A DNA stretch of 64,000 bases from a bacterium (lineage in GTDB: Bacteria > Acidobacteriota > Thermoanaerobaculia > Multivoradales > J023): NCBI GenBank assembly GCA_024226315.1, contig JAAELT010000611.1:1-64000 (forward strand). Reading direction: 5' to 3'. Positions 10,467-19,619 of this stretch are shown here, piece by piece (within the stretch, counting starts at the first letter, position 1; each line of letters starts with the position of its first letter). Under the pieces are notes generated by a model. That model searched no databases. It worked only from the letters and a program-made list of their open reading frames with translations, and was not told the origin of the DNA. Position numbers and translations under genes: made by a program.

Positions 10467-13400
10467 TCATTCTTCACCCGACAAGAGCGGGTGGCCGGGG
10501 AAGATCGCCATGGCCTCACGCCACGCTTCTCCCTCGCCGTCGTCGAGCAACAGTTCCAGGTACTCGTCGGCCGTCTTCGGAGACAGGGGCGAGACCGTTC
10601 GCTGCCAGGGATGCGCGAAGTACCAGCGGACGAAGCGCGCCACGCTCGGCTCGTCGCCGGCGGCCTCCGCGATCCGCCGCAGTCGCGCGAATCTCTGCAG
10701 CAGCTCCTCGGCCGAGATCGGTTCGAGATCGCCGAGCTCGGTCACGGTCATCCCGGCGACCAGCTCCGCCAGGTCGGCGAGAGCTCCGGAGTCGGAATCG
10801 GCGCCGGGCAGCACGTCCCATGCCCTCACCACGGCGCCGTCACGGGCCGCCAGCACCCTCAGACCGTCGGGCGCGAACCAGGCCAGGTCCGGCACGGACT
10901 GCAGCGACCACGGCTCGCCCACCGGCCTGCCGGTCGACGCGTCCCACACCCGCACCCGGGCGTCCCCGGACGTCGTCACCACCAGCTGTCCGTCCGGGCT
11001 GAAGACCGCGGTGCGCACTTCGGCCTCGTGCTTCAGCGGCAGCCCGACCGGCTTCCGGCTCGCCGTATCCCACACCCGCGCGGTGCGATCGAGCGAGGAC
11101 GTCACCAGCCTCGTGCCGTCCGGGCTGAAGGCGGCACCGGTGGCGTTGTTGGAATGCGAGACTCTGCCTTCCAGTGACCAGCTCGCCACGTCCCAGAGCA
11201 GCGGGCCATGGCTCATCAGCACCATGATCCGCGTGCCGTCCGGGCTGAACGACGCCGCCTGCACGTTGTAACGGCGCTCGATCGGCGCGCTGGCGGGCTT
11301 GCCCGTCTCCAAGTGCCAGGCACGTACGACCGTCTGATCCGAGACCGTCAACAGGCGCTCGCCGTCGGCGCTGAAGGAGGCGGCACCGGCATGACGGACA
11401 TGCTTCAGAGGCCCGCCGAGCCGCTTGCCGGTGGCCGCGGCCCACACGTAGGCGGTGTGATCCGCGGCCACCGTGAGGACCCGGGAACCGTCCGGACTCA
11501 AGGCCGCGGACTCGACGCCCTCGTGTGGCAGCTGATCGGTCAGCGGCTCACGGGCCTCGAGATCCCAGACCGTCGCCGACCACCGAAACCACTTGACCGC
11601 GCGCCGGCCGTCCGCGGTCCAGGCCACCGGCCAAGGCAGGGCTCTGCGCAGGTCGTCCGGGGTCGGCGCCGCCGCGGCGGCGTGAGCCGGCCTCGGCAGC
11701 CGCTCACCGCGCGCGCTGGCCATCGCGGCGTCCCACACTCGGACCGTGTCGTCGCTCGACACCGCGGCGATCCGCAGACCGTCCCGGCTGAGGAGCGCGC
11801 GCTGGAGCGGGCGGGCGTGGCGGATCGGAACCCCGGGCGGACGCCCCCACCCCCACATTAGCGCGGTGCCGTCGTCCGCGGCAATCAGGATACGCTCGCC
11901 GTACCGGTCGAAAACCGCGGATTCGACCTCCCCCTCCGACCGCATCGGATCGCTGACGGGCTCGCCTTCGGAGTCCCAGATCTGCGCCTCCGAACCCTTC
12001 ACGGCGAGGATGAAGAGGCCCTTCTCGCCGGCATGGGCGGAGTGTACGAAACCGTCGAGCTTCAGGGGCCCGCCAGCCAGCTGCCCGCTCTTCGCGTTCC
12101 ACACGCACGAGGCCAGGTTGGAGCTCGTCACCAGCCATTCGCTATCGGTGCTGAATGCCATCGCGTGGATCGCATGCTCGTGCATGAGCGCGCCACTGAT
12201 CTGCCTCGCGCCCTCCACGTCCCACAACTTCGCCACCTGGGACGAACGGCCGGCGAGCCGGCGGCCGTCCGGGCTGAGGATCTCGGCATCGACCCGGTCG
12301 CTCGGAGCGAACGGCTCGGCGACTTTCTCGCCGGTCTCCAAATCCCAGACAGCGACACCGTCACCCACGGTCACCAGCCGGCCGTCGGAGCTGAATCCCG
12401 CGAGCCCGACCGCCCCCTCCGCTCGCATGGAGCCCACCGGCTCGCCGGTGTGGGCGCTCCACAGCCGGACCGTGCCTTCCTTGGCCGTCGCCGTCACCAA
12501 CCGCTCGCCGTCCGGGCTGAAGGCGACGGAAGACAGGCCGGGGCCATGTCTAACCAGCGCTTTCAGGTTCGGGTAGTGGGTCAGGATCTGAAACATCCGG
12601 CTGCGCACCGCGGTATTGTCGGGAGTCAGGCGGAGCGCGCGGGCCAAGAAAGCCAACGCCCGGGTCCACTGTTGCCGTTCCAGCCGCATCTGCGCGTACC
12701 CGACCGCGCTCTGGGCCAGGGCCTCGACAGCCTGGCGCCTCAGCCGTCTCTCCTCTTCCAGCTCTTCTTTGCGCCGCTCGAAGCTCGCCGCCGCGAACTC
12801 CCGTTCGATCTCGTTCAGCTCCGGCCGCAGCTCGTCTTTTTCGCGCAATTGCGGTAGACGTGGATCGTCATTCCACAAAGCTCGATCCGGGCTCTCCTTC
12901 CAGGCCAGCGCCGCCCGCCAGACCTCGCGCAGGAGCTGGACGAGATCCCACTGCTCGTCCAGCCAGTCGTCCCACTGCTGGATCACGGCGTTGTTGGCCG
13001 GCTCGACATACGGTCCGTCTCGGACCAGCAATCGGTTCCGGATCAGGTCTTCCAGCACGGCCTCGTACAACCGATCCGCCTCCGGTCCGCCGAAGACGAG
13101 CTCCCGCTCGTGGACTCGCCTGCGGGTGCGATGCCCACCTTCGAGCGACACCAGGCGCAGCAACAGGCGACGCAGGATCTCTCGCGTCGATGCAGAAGCC
13201 TTCGCGTAGAGACCCGAGGCCCTCGTGCGAAGTGCTCCGGCCACTCCTTCCACGGTCTCGTAGTCGGCGTGCGTCAGCTCACGGTCGCCGCCTGCGGCCA
13301 GGCGGCGATGCGCCTGGCCGAACATGTCGGCGAGCGCGACCGAGAGCTGGGGCAGCGGCCAGGAGGTATTCCTGACGTCCTCGACGATCCGGTCGACCAG

Positions 13401-16400
13401 GTCCTGCTCGAAGAACAACGCGCGTTCCTCGGCCGGCCGCTCGATCACTTCCCGGAGCTCGTCGAGATCGAGATCCGGGATCCGGTACTCGCGGACCCGG
13501 TCGCCGAGGCGATTGGTGAGCCGGCTCTGGAAGTCCGACCGTAGCGTGACCAGAAACCGATCGCCGGCATCCATGCGCTCGCTCATCGAGGTCAGGAAGG
13601 CCTCCCGGTCGGCGGCCTTCGGGAAAGAGGTGTAGAGCTCTTCGAGCTGATCGACGAACAGCAGGCGCCGTTGGCCCTCGGCAAGCGCGAGCTCCCCCGC
13701 CGGAAGCAGCGCCTGCCCGAGCTGGTCGACCTGCAACTCGCTCAGCCGCGGCACCTCGACGATCCGCCAGCGATCCTCGGAGAGTTCAGGCCGGAGACCG
13801 GCCTTGACCAGGCTCGACTTGCCGCTGCCCGATGCCCCCACCAGCGCCAGGAGCAACGGAGGCCCGGGCTCGCCCGCGGCTGGCTCGGAGTGCGCGTGCA
13901 GGGTCTCGACGAGAGCGAGCAAGTCCTGGATGACCGCATCCCGTCCGAAGAACAGGTCCGCGTCCTTGTCGCCATAAACCTCGAGCCCTCGCCAGGGCGC
14001 CTCGGATGGATCGAGCTTCGGGTCCTTCAAGTCGTCGAGAGCGAATGTTCTTCGAGGATCGAAGAAGACGTACTGACCCGTGCTGTCCGGAGACAGGTGC
14101 GAGAGACCGGGGACCTGACCGCCGGGTACGGGCATCAGCTTCGATTCGATGTGCTGGAACAGCTCGGTCGAGGTGATGACGCCATCGCCGATCAGGTCCG
14201 CCTCGCCCTTGAGACCTTCGAGCAGGGCGGCGGCGAAAGGAGAATGATTCTCGTTGTTGGCGCCGACGTCGCGGGCGAGCTGGTTGTGGGCGGCGGAGCT
14301 CAGCAGCTGCCGCGTGTGACTCTGCAGGTAGCGCAGGTAGAGACTGCGGGACATCGGAGGGCGCCGGTGCCCGCCGCGGGTGAAGTTGAAAGAGCCGGCG
14401 AAACAGCAGTCCAGCACCAGCAGCAGATGACGGCTGCCGAGCTGCTTGAGCTCTTCGGCCACCGCTGTCATCGGCAGCCACGTCTCGGGGACCTGGCTGT
14501 GCGCGTCCTGCGGCAACAGGAAGCCCTCGAACTCGTCCTGGACGGTCCTGGCCTCGCCGTGCCCGGCGAAGTACAGCAGCACGGCGGCGTTGGGCTCGGC
14601 TTTGTCGTGCTCCCGGATCTTCTTGCTCTCGCGGAGCCCGGTGAAGAACTTCCGGATCCCGTCTCGGGTCGCCTCTTCGTTCTTCAGCAGGTGGACGTTG
14701 TCGCTGGGATAACCCTGCTCCTCCACCAGCACCCTCTTCAGCGCCTCGGCGTCGGCCACCGGTGTCTTCAGAGGGCGCAGGCCGCGCTCGGGGGAGTAAT
14801 CATCGATGCCGATCAAGACCGCGTGGCGGGTCAGCTCCTTTACTCGCGGTCCGGCGTCCAGGCTCTCGAGCACCGGCGTCTGGGTCTTGACTTCATCGAT
14901 CACCGCCTCGCTGATCGGCAACCAGGCGATCTCTTCCCAGGGTTGCTCGGTGGGATCAATGGCCTCGAGCGCCTCGGTCAAGCTGTAGGTGAACCTGCCG
15001 TAGGTGACCCTGGACCGGCCGGCCTCCCAGGCCTTCTGGTCGGCGCCGCAGGCGGCGAACACCACCGCCGTGCGATCCTTGCCGAGCAGCCACCCCGCCG
15101 GCCCCCGCGTCACCGGGCCCTCCGCCTCGCCATCGACGTCCTCCGGAGGTCCGCTCTCGAACATCTCTTTCTTGAGTCTCCGGTCCGCGGGGAGGCTCCG
15201 CGCGAGCTCGACGAAATCCTCGTCGACGTCACCTGACGGCGCGGCCGGCACCATGCTGCCGACGGCGCGACTGACGTCACCCGAATGGCAGCTGTCGAAC
15301 GTCAGCGTGACCTTCGACGTCTTCTTGTTGAGGTGCTTGATCCAGAGGTCGATCTCGGTGTCGAAAATATCTCGATTTGGATGATCCACGCGGCCGCTGT
15401 TGTATGGGACGATGGTGTTGAACGTCCGGGCCCAGTCTTCTCCCTCGACCTGGCTGCCGTGACCCGAGAAGTGCACGTGCACCGTGGAACCTCTTGGTAC
15501 GTCGTAGAGCTCCTCGACCGCTGCAATGATCCCGGAACGCGTGGCATACTCGTTGAGCAGGATCCGGATCTGGAATCCCCAACCCGACAACACCTCGTGC
15601 ATCCGCTGCACGTCATGGAGCGGAGCATTGAGCCGATCGAAGCCCTTCGGCGCGAGCGGATAGTGCTCGACGCCGATCAACAGCGCATATCGCTCGACCG
15701 CCAGAGGCTCCGCCCTCGGAGGCTTGGTCTCGGCGGTCGGTGGCCCGACGGCTTCGGCGGGATTCCATCCGTCGACCAGCGGCACCTGCCCAGTCGGCAG
15801 CCCCTCGGCCTCCATCTCCTTCAGGATTGCTGGCCACCGGAGCTCTTCCCAGGGAATGTCGTCGTATTCCTCGCGGCCGAGCACCTCACTCAGCAGGTAG
15901 GTGAACGCACCGCACGGGATTTTCTGCCTCTGGACCTCGCGCGCTCGCCCCTCGGGGCCGCATGCCGCGAGTACCAGGGTACGGTGAGCGCTGTCCAACC
16001 AACCCGAGGCTCCGCGGTTCTGAAGACCATCCCCGGCGGCTCGCGCCGCTACCAGAATCGGCCCCGGGATCGCGCCCTTCCCCTCGAGTTTCATCTTGGC
16101 TTCCGGCCGGTCGTCGACCGGCAGCGACCGGTTGACGCGGCCCCTGATCTCATGGACGCCGGAGGGAGAGGTGTCGAAGATCGCGGTGACCCGCGCCTTC
16201 TTCTCCGCGAGCCGGGCGATCCAGGAATCCATCTCCAGGTCGAAGATGTCCCGGTTCCTGCCCCTGCCGTCGATCCGGCCGGTGTCGTAAGGGACGATCG
16301 TCTGCCGCGGATGCGACCATTCCTCCGCCTGCACCCGCGAGCCTCGACCGGCGTAGTAGAGCACCACGGTGTCGCCGGCATCCACGCTTTTGATCAACTC

Positions 16401-16598
16401 GTCGACCGCGGACAGTATGCCGGCGCGGCTCGCCTGCTGGTTCAGACGGAATTGAGCCCGAAACCCGCGCCGCGACAGCAGAACGAGCATCCTCTGCAGG
16501 TCGCTGGCGCAACCTCGAAGGTGCCGCTCGTAGGACCTCCTGAGCAGCCGGGTCGCCTTGTCGATGCCGATCAGGAGAGCGTGTCTAACACCAGCCAA
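10467..16598 (-). CDS. Giant multi-caspase/STAND-NTPase/WD40 protein
   Basis: 2043 residues. Order: caspase-like domain 1 (about 1-285) with key sites replaced (YYAGRGS, Arg85 for His; FDTSPSG, Ser144 for Cys); caspase-like domain 2 (300-580) intact, His380 in HFSGHGS and Cys437 in FDSCHSG; caspase-like domain 3 (590-850) intact, His680 in YFAGHGE and Cys732 in LDCCFAG. Then a STAND-type P-loop module (868-1240) with Walker A GASGSGKSS at 921-929 and Walker B LLFVDQLEE; a charged coiled region (1260-1300); 14 WD40-like blades (about 1345-1920), enough for two seven-bladed propellers; and a helical C terminus. Start is TTG 16598 behind GAGGGGA. By family, the propellers would sense, STAND would oligomerise, and the caspases would cleave, as in conflict or regulated-death systems. 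The effector target is unknown. Confidence 0.93.
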   Translation of the reverse strand: MAGVRHALLIGIDKATRLLRRSYERHLRGCASDLQRMLVLLSRRGFRAQFRLNQQASRAGILSAVDELIKSVDAGDTVVLYYAGRGSRVQAEEWSHPRQTIVPYDTGRIDGRGRNRDIFDLEMDSWIARLAEKKARVTAIFDTSPSGVHEIRGRVNRSLPVDDRPEAKMKLEGKGAIPGPILVAARAAGDGLQNRGASGWLDSAHRTLVLAACGPEGRAREVQRQKIPCGAFTYLLSEVLGREEYDDIPWEELRWPAILKEMEAEGLPTGQVPLVDGWNPAEAVGPPTAETKPPRAEPLAVERYALLIGVEHYPLAPKGFDRLNAPLHDVQRMHEVLSGWGFQIRILLNEYATRSGIIAAVEELYDVPRGSTVHVHFSGHGSQVEGEDWARTFNTIVPYNSGRVDHPNRDIFDTEIDLWIKHLNKKTSKVTLTFDSCHSGDVSRAVGSMVPAAPSGDVDEDFVELARSLPADRRLKKEMFESGPPEDVDGEAEGPVTRGPAGWLLGKDRTAVVFAACGADQKAWEAGRSRVTYGRFTYSLTEALEAIDPTEQPWEEIAWLPISEAVIDEVKTQTPVLESLDAGPRVKELTRHAVLIGIDDYSPERGLRPLKTPVADAEALKRVLVEEQGYPSDNVHLLKNEEATRDGIRKFFTGLRESKKIREHDKAEPNAAVLLYFAGHGEARTVQDEFEGFLLPQDAHSQVPETWLPMTAVAEELKQLGSRHLLLVLDCCFAGSFNFTRGGHRRPPMSRSLYLRYLQSHTRQLLSSAAHNQLARDVGANNENHSPFAAALLEGLKGEADLIGDGVITSTELFQHIESKLMPVPGGQVPGLSHLSPDSTGQYVFFDPRRTFALDDLKDPKLDPSEAPWRGLEVYGDKDADLFFGRDAVIQDLLALVETLHAHSEPAAGEPGPPLLLALVGASGSGKSSLVKAGLRPELSEDRWRIVEVPRLSELQVDQLGQALLPAGELALAEGQRRLLFVDQLEELYTSFPKAADREAFLTSMSERMDAGDRFLVTLRSDFQSRLTNRLGDRVREYRIPDLDLDELREVIERPAEERALFFEQDLVDRIVEDVRNTSWPLPQLSVALADMFGQAHRRLAAGGDRELTHADYETVEGVAGALRTRASGLYAKASASTREILRRLLLRLVSLEGGHRTRRRVHERELVFGGPEADRLYEAVLEDLIRNRLLVRDGPYVEPANNAVIQQWDDWLDEQWDLVQLLREVWRAALAWKESPDRALWNDDPRLPQLREKDELRPELNEIEREFAAASFERRKEELEEERRLRRQAVEALAQSAVGYAQMRLERQQWTRALAFLARALRLTPDNTAVRSRMFQILTHYPNLKALVRHGPGLSSVAFSPDGERLVTATAKEGTVRLWSAHTGEPVGSMRAEGAVGLAGFSSDGRLVTVGDGVAVWDLETGEKVAEPFAPSDRVDAEILSPDGRRLAGRSSQVAKLWDVEGARQISGALMHEHAIHAMAFSTDSEWLVTSSNLASCVWNAKSGQLAGGPLKLDGFVHSAHAGEKGLFILAVKGSEAQIWDSEGEPVSDPMRSEGEVESAVFDRYGERILIAADDGTALMWGWGRPPGVPIRHARPLQRALLSRDGLRIAAVSSDDTVRVWDAAMASARGERLPRPAHAAAAAPTPDDLRRALPWPVAWTADGRRAVKWFRWSATVWDLEAREPLTDQLPHEGVESAALSPDGSRVLTVAADHTAYVWAAATGKRLGGPLKHVRHAGAASFSADGERLLTVSDQTVVRAWHLETGKPASAPIERRYNVQAASFSPDGTRIMVLMSHGPLLWDVASWSLEGRVSHSNNATGAAFSPDGTRLVTSSLDRTARVWDTASRKPVGLPLKHEAEVRTAVFSPDGQLVVTTSGDARVRVWDASTGRPVGEPWSLQSVPDLAWFAPDGLRVLAARDGAVVRAWDVLPGADSDSGALADLAELVAGMTVTELGDLEPISAEELLQRFARLRRIAEAAGDEPSVARFVRWYFAHPWQRTVSPLSPKTADEYLELLLDDGEGEAWREAMAIFPGHPLLSGEE

Positions 16599-16787
16599 CC
16601 AGATCCCCTCACCGCTCCAGCTCCGGCCCGGGCGCCGGACCCCGGATCTCGATCCCCTCTGTCATTCACGGACTGGCATCAAGATAGCACAGCGATCGGC
16701 GCGGCCCGAGCTGAACCCGAGCCGACGCCCCGCGGGAACGCCTGATCCCAACTAGAACCCGTCGACCTGGTCGCCATAGCCTCTCGG

Positions 16788-17804
16788 TCAAGCCAACGCC
16801 GCCATGCGGGCGAAGAGCTCGATGACGTCGGTGCGCTCGGGCTCGCCGCGCAGCTCTCGGTAGAGGGTGTCGACGTTGACCGCCAGGCGCTCGGCGTCGC
16901 CCCAGGCGTCGAAGCCCTCCAGGTGGATGTCGCGCGCGGCCTCCACCGGCCCCATGCCGGCCTCGAACCGCCTGCGCGCCTCGCGCTCCAACTCGACGAA
17001 GTAGTCCTTGAGCCGCTGGACGCCGCGTCTGTCGGTGATCGGTCCGTGGCCGGGGACGATCACCTCCGGGTCCATCTCCAGAATCAGGTCGAGCGCCCGC
17101 ACCCAGTTGGCGACCGGCCCCTCCCAGAGGATCGGATGGCCCTCGATGAACAGGATGTCGCCGGCGAAGAGCACCCGGTCCTCGGGCACGTGGACCATCG
17201 CGTCACCATTGGTGTGGGCCGGGCCGACCTCGATCAGCTCCACGGTCTTGCCGCCGATCTCGAGCGTCAGACTCTGCTCGAAGGTCCTGCTCGGCGGAAC
17301 CAGGTCGATGCCCGAAAACTCGAAGGCACCGAAGACACGATCGACGAAGGGGCCGGCGGCGATCAGGTCCCGCGCCTTGCCGAGGCCGAGGGCTCCCAGC
17401 ACCCCACCCAGCGCGCGACCCGGGCCGCCGAGCCGGGCGGCGGTCGTGGCGGCCTTCATCAACTTCGCCATCTTGCCGGGCGGCAGCTCGTGCATCTCCT
17501 CGGCGGCGCGGCGCGAGGCGATGATCTCGGCGTCCGCCACCAATTGGTTGCCCCAGCAGTGATCGCCATTGGCATGCGTGTTGACCACCGTGTCGATGGC
17601 CGCCGCGGCCTGGCTCGCCCGCCGCATCTCGGCCAGCATCTCGGCGGTGAGCTTCAGGTCGAACAGGGTGTCGACCAGCAGACTCTGCCCGCCAGCCGCG
17701 ATCAGGCCGGCGTTCGACCAGCCCCAGCCGCCGTCCGGCTGAAGGTAGGCGTAGACGCCGTCGCCGACGTCGTGCAAGCCCTTGCGGTAGGTCCAATCGG
17801 CCAT
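16788..17804 (-). CDS. MBL-fold metallo-hydrolase
   Basis: A 338-residue metallo-beta-lactamase-fold protein. Metal-ligand motifs seen: THANGDHCWGN (HxxxDH), GPAHTNGDAMVHVP, the bridging Asp in FAGDILF, and the final His in VPGHGPI. These indicate a dinuclear zinc hydrolase. The protein has an insertion between the first two motifs that would cap the active site. The start ATG 17804 follows AGGGAGAGA. It is the last gene of a likely operon, only 15 bases after the sulfatase gene. The substrate is not predictable, though the context suggests an organic ester, lactone or sulfate-linked pathway. Confidence 0.88.
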   Translation of the reverse strand: MADWTYRKGLHDVGDGVYAYLQPDGGWGWSNAGLIAAGGQSLLVDTLFDLKLTAEMLAEMRRASQAAAAIDTVVNTHANGDHCWGNQLVADAEIIASRRAAEEMHELPPGKMAKLMKAATTAARLGGPGRALGGVLGALGLGKARDLIAAGPFVDRVFGAFEFSGIDLVPPSRTFEQSLTLEIGGKTVELIEVGPAHTNGDAMVHVPEDRVLFAGDILFIEGHPILWEGPVANWVRALDLILEMDPEVIVPGHGPITDRRGVQRLKDYFVELEREARRRFEAGMGPVEAARDIHLEGFDAWGDAERLAVNVDTLYRELRGEPERTDVIELFARMAALA

Positions 17805-17819
17805 CTGTCTCTCCCTTGT

Positions 17820-19619
17820 TCAGCTCGCCGCGGCCCGGCGAGCACGACGCCGGCGCGCCACCAGGACCACCGCCACCACCAACAGCATGACTGCCGAACC
17901 CCAGACCAGTCGACGGAACGGACGCGCCACCCAGGGCCACGACTCAACGCCGGTCTGAGCCGCGAATCGATCGTACATCGCCCGCATCGCCGCCACGCGC
18001 TCCGGCTCGCGCGCCGCCAGATCGTGAATCTCGGTGCGGTCCGCCTCCAGGTCGTAGAGCTCCCACTCGCCCGGCCAGTCGGAGACCAGCTTCCACTTTC
18101 CCTCGCGCACCGCCCGGTTACCCTCGTGCTCCCAGAACATCGGACCGCGGCTCCGCGAGTCGCCTTGCAACAGCGGCATCAGGCTCTCGCCGCGCAAGTT
18201 TGGCGTACTGCCGTCCGGCGGTGAATCGACGGCTCCGGCCGCTTCGAGCAGGGTGGGCATCAAGTCGACCACGTGCCCTGGCTGCCGGATCAGCGAACCC
18301 TGCTCGACGTCCAGGCCCGCCGGCCAATGGACGATTAGCGGAGTGGCGATTCCGCCCTCGTGAGTGGCTCTCTTGTGCGAACGAAACGGGGCGTTCGAGA
18401 CATTCGACCAGCCGGCGCCGTAGGTCTGAAAAGTCCTCACCGACCCCGGCATCCGTTTGGGCTGGTCGCCGAAGCGCCGCCACTTGATGTCGAGGGGCTG
18501 GAGCAAATAGGCGCCCAGCCGATACGGACCGCTCAACACCTCACGGCAGCCGCCGTTGTCGGACAGAAAGAGCAGTAGCGTATTGTCCAGCGCGCCGGCC
18601 GAGCGCAGCGTCGACAACACGCGCCCGATGCCCGCATCCATGCGCTCGACCATGGCGGCGTAGACCTGCATGCGCCGCGCCTGCCACTCCTTGAGCGGCT
18701 CCTCCTCCCAGGCCGCCGCCTTCGGGTCGCGCGGCGGCAACGCCCACTGCGCCCGCGCCAGACCCAGCTGCACCGTGCGCCGGCGCCGCTCGACACGCAG
18801 CGCGTCCCAGCCCGCATCGTAGCGCCCGGCGTACTTCTCCACCGTCTCGGGTGGGGCGTGCATCGGCCAATGGGGCGCGGTGTAGGCGAGGTAGAGGAAG
18901 AACGGGCTCTCCTGATCCTCGGCGAAGTGTTCTTCCAGGAAGCCCGCCGCCTCGGCGCTGATGGCGTCGGTGTAGTAGAAGCCCTCACCCGGCTCGATGA
19001 AGTGGTCGTCCCGCACCAGGCTGGCGGGCCGGTAGTAGCTTCCGGAGCCGCGGATGGTGCCGAAGAAGCGATCGAAGCCGCGCGCGCGGGGCCAGGCGCG
19101 GCGCTGCTCCTCGTCTGGCTGCGAGCCGTCGGGGCGCGGGTTGCGCGCCAGGTGCCACTTGCCTGACATGTAGGTGCGGTAGCCGGCCGAGCGCAGCACC
19201 TCGGCGACGGTGACCGCGTCCGCGCTCAGCTCGCCGCGATAGCCGGGGCGGCGCCAGTCCCGGTTGAGATATCCCAGGCCGACCTCGTGAGGATAGCGAC
19301 CGGTCAGGAGAGCCGCCCGCGTCGGGCTGCAACGGGGGGTGACGTAGAACTGGGTGAAACGCGTGCCCGACCGCGCCAGGTAGTCGAGGTTCGGGGTGTC
19401 GATCTCGCCGCCGTAGCTGCCGAGATCGGAGTAGCCCAGGTCGTCGGCCAGGATGACGATGATGTTGGGCTGCTCGGACTGTGCCGAGGCCGAGCTGATG
19501 ACCGGGGCCAGCAACAAGGCCGCCGCGACAGCGAGCGCTGCCGCAGGCGGGAGCCGGCGGCCGTCCGCGATGTTCCCGGCCGCGATGCTCACCGACGCGC
19601 CGGCGTCATTGCGCGGCAC
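17820..19619 (-). CDS. Sulfatase with signal peptide and C-terminal membrane anchor
   Basis: A type I sulfatase of about 599 residues that hydrolyses a sulfate ester outside the cytoplasm. Seen: a signal peptide (hydrophobic 26-46, AQSEQP), the metal-binding ILADDLGY, and the formylglycine motif CSPTRAALLTGR with Cys97, which must be matured by a formylglycine-generating enzyme. The C terminus has one membrane span (about 566-585) followed by an arginine-rich tail, so the enzyme is probably tethered to the inner membrane facing the periplasm. The start is GTG 19619, overlapping the NmrA gene by 14 bases; GTG 19592 is an alternative. It is the middle gene of an NmrA-sulfatase-MBL operon. No sulfatase-modifying enzyme is in the window. 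Confidence 0.92.
   Translation of the reverse strand: MPRNDAGASVSIAAGNIADGRRLPPAAALAVAAALLLAPVISSASAQSEQPNIIVILADDLGYSDLGSYGGEIDTPNLDYLARSGTRFTQFYVTPRCSPTRAALLTGRYPHEVGLGYLNRDWRRPGYRGELSADAVTVAEVLRSAGYRTYMSGKWHLARNPRPDGSQPDEEQRRAWPRARGFDRFFGTIRGSGSYYRPASLVRDDHFIEPGEGFYYTDAISAEAAGFLEEHFAEDQESPFFLYLAYTAPHWPMHAPPETVEKYAGRYDAGWDALRVERRRRTVQLGLARAQWALPPRDPKAAAWEEEPLKEWQARRMQVYAAMVERMDAGIGRVLSTLRSAGALDNTLLLFLSDNGGCREVLSGPYRLGAYLLQPLDIKWRRFGDQPKRMPGSVRTFQTYGAGWSNVSNAPFRSHKRATHEGGIATPLIVHWPAGLDVEQGSLIRQPGHVVDLMPTLLEAAGAVDSPPDGSTPNLRGESLMPLLQGDSRSRGPMFWEHEGNRAVREGKWKLVSDWPGEWELYDLEADRTEIHDLAAREPERVAAMRAMYDRFAAQTGVESWPWVARPFRRLVWGSAVMLLVVAVVLVARRRRARRAAAS

Noticed and set aside
15285..16745. Long plus-strand open frame opposite the caspase gene
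   Set aside because: It is antisense to clearly conserved caspase motifs; high G+C makes long antisense frames common. No family-like sequence.
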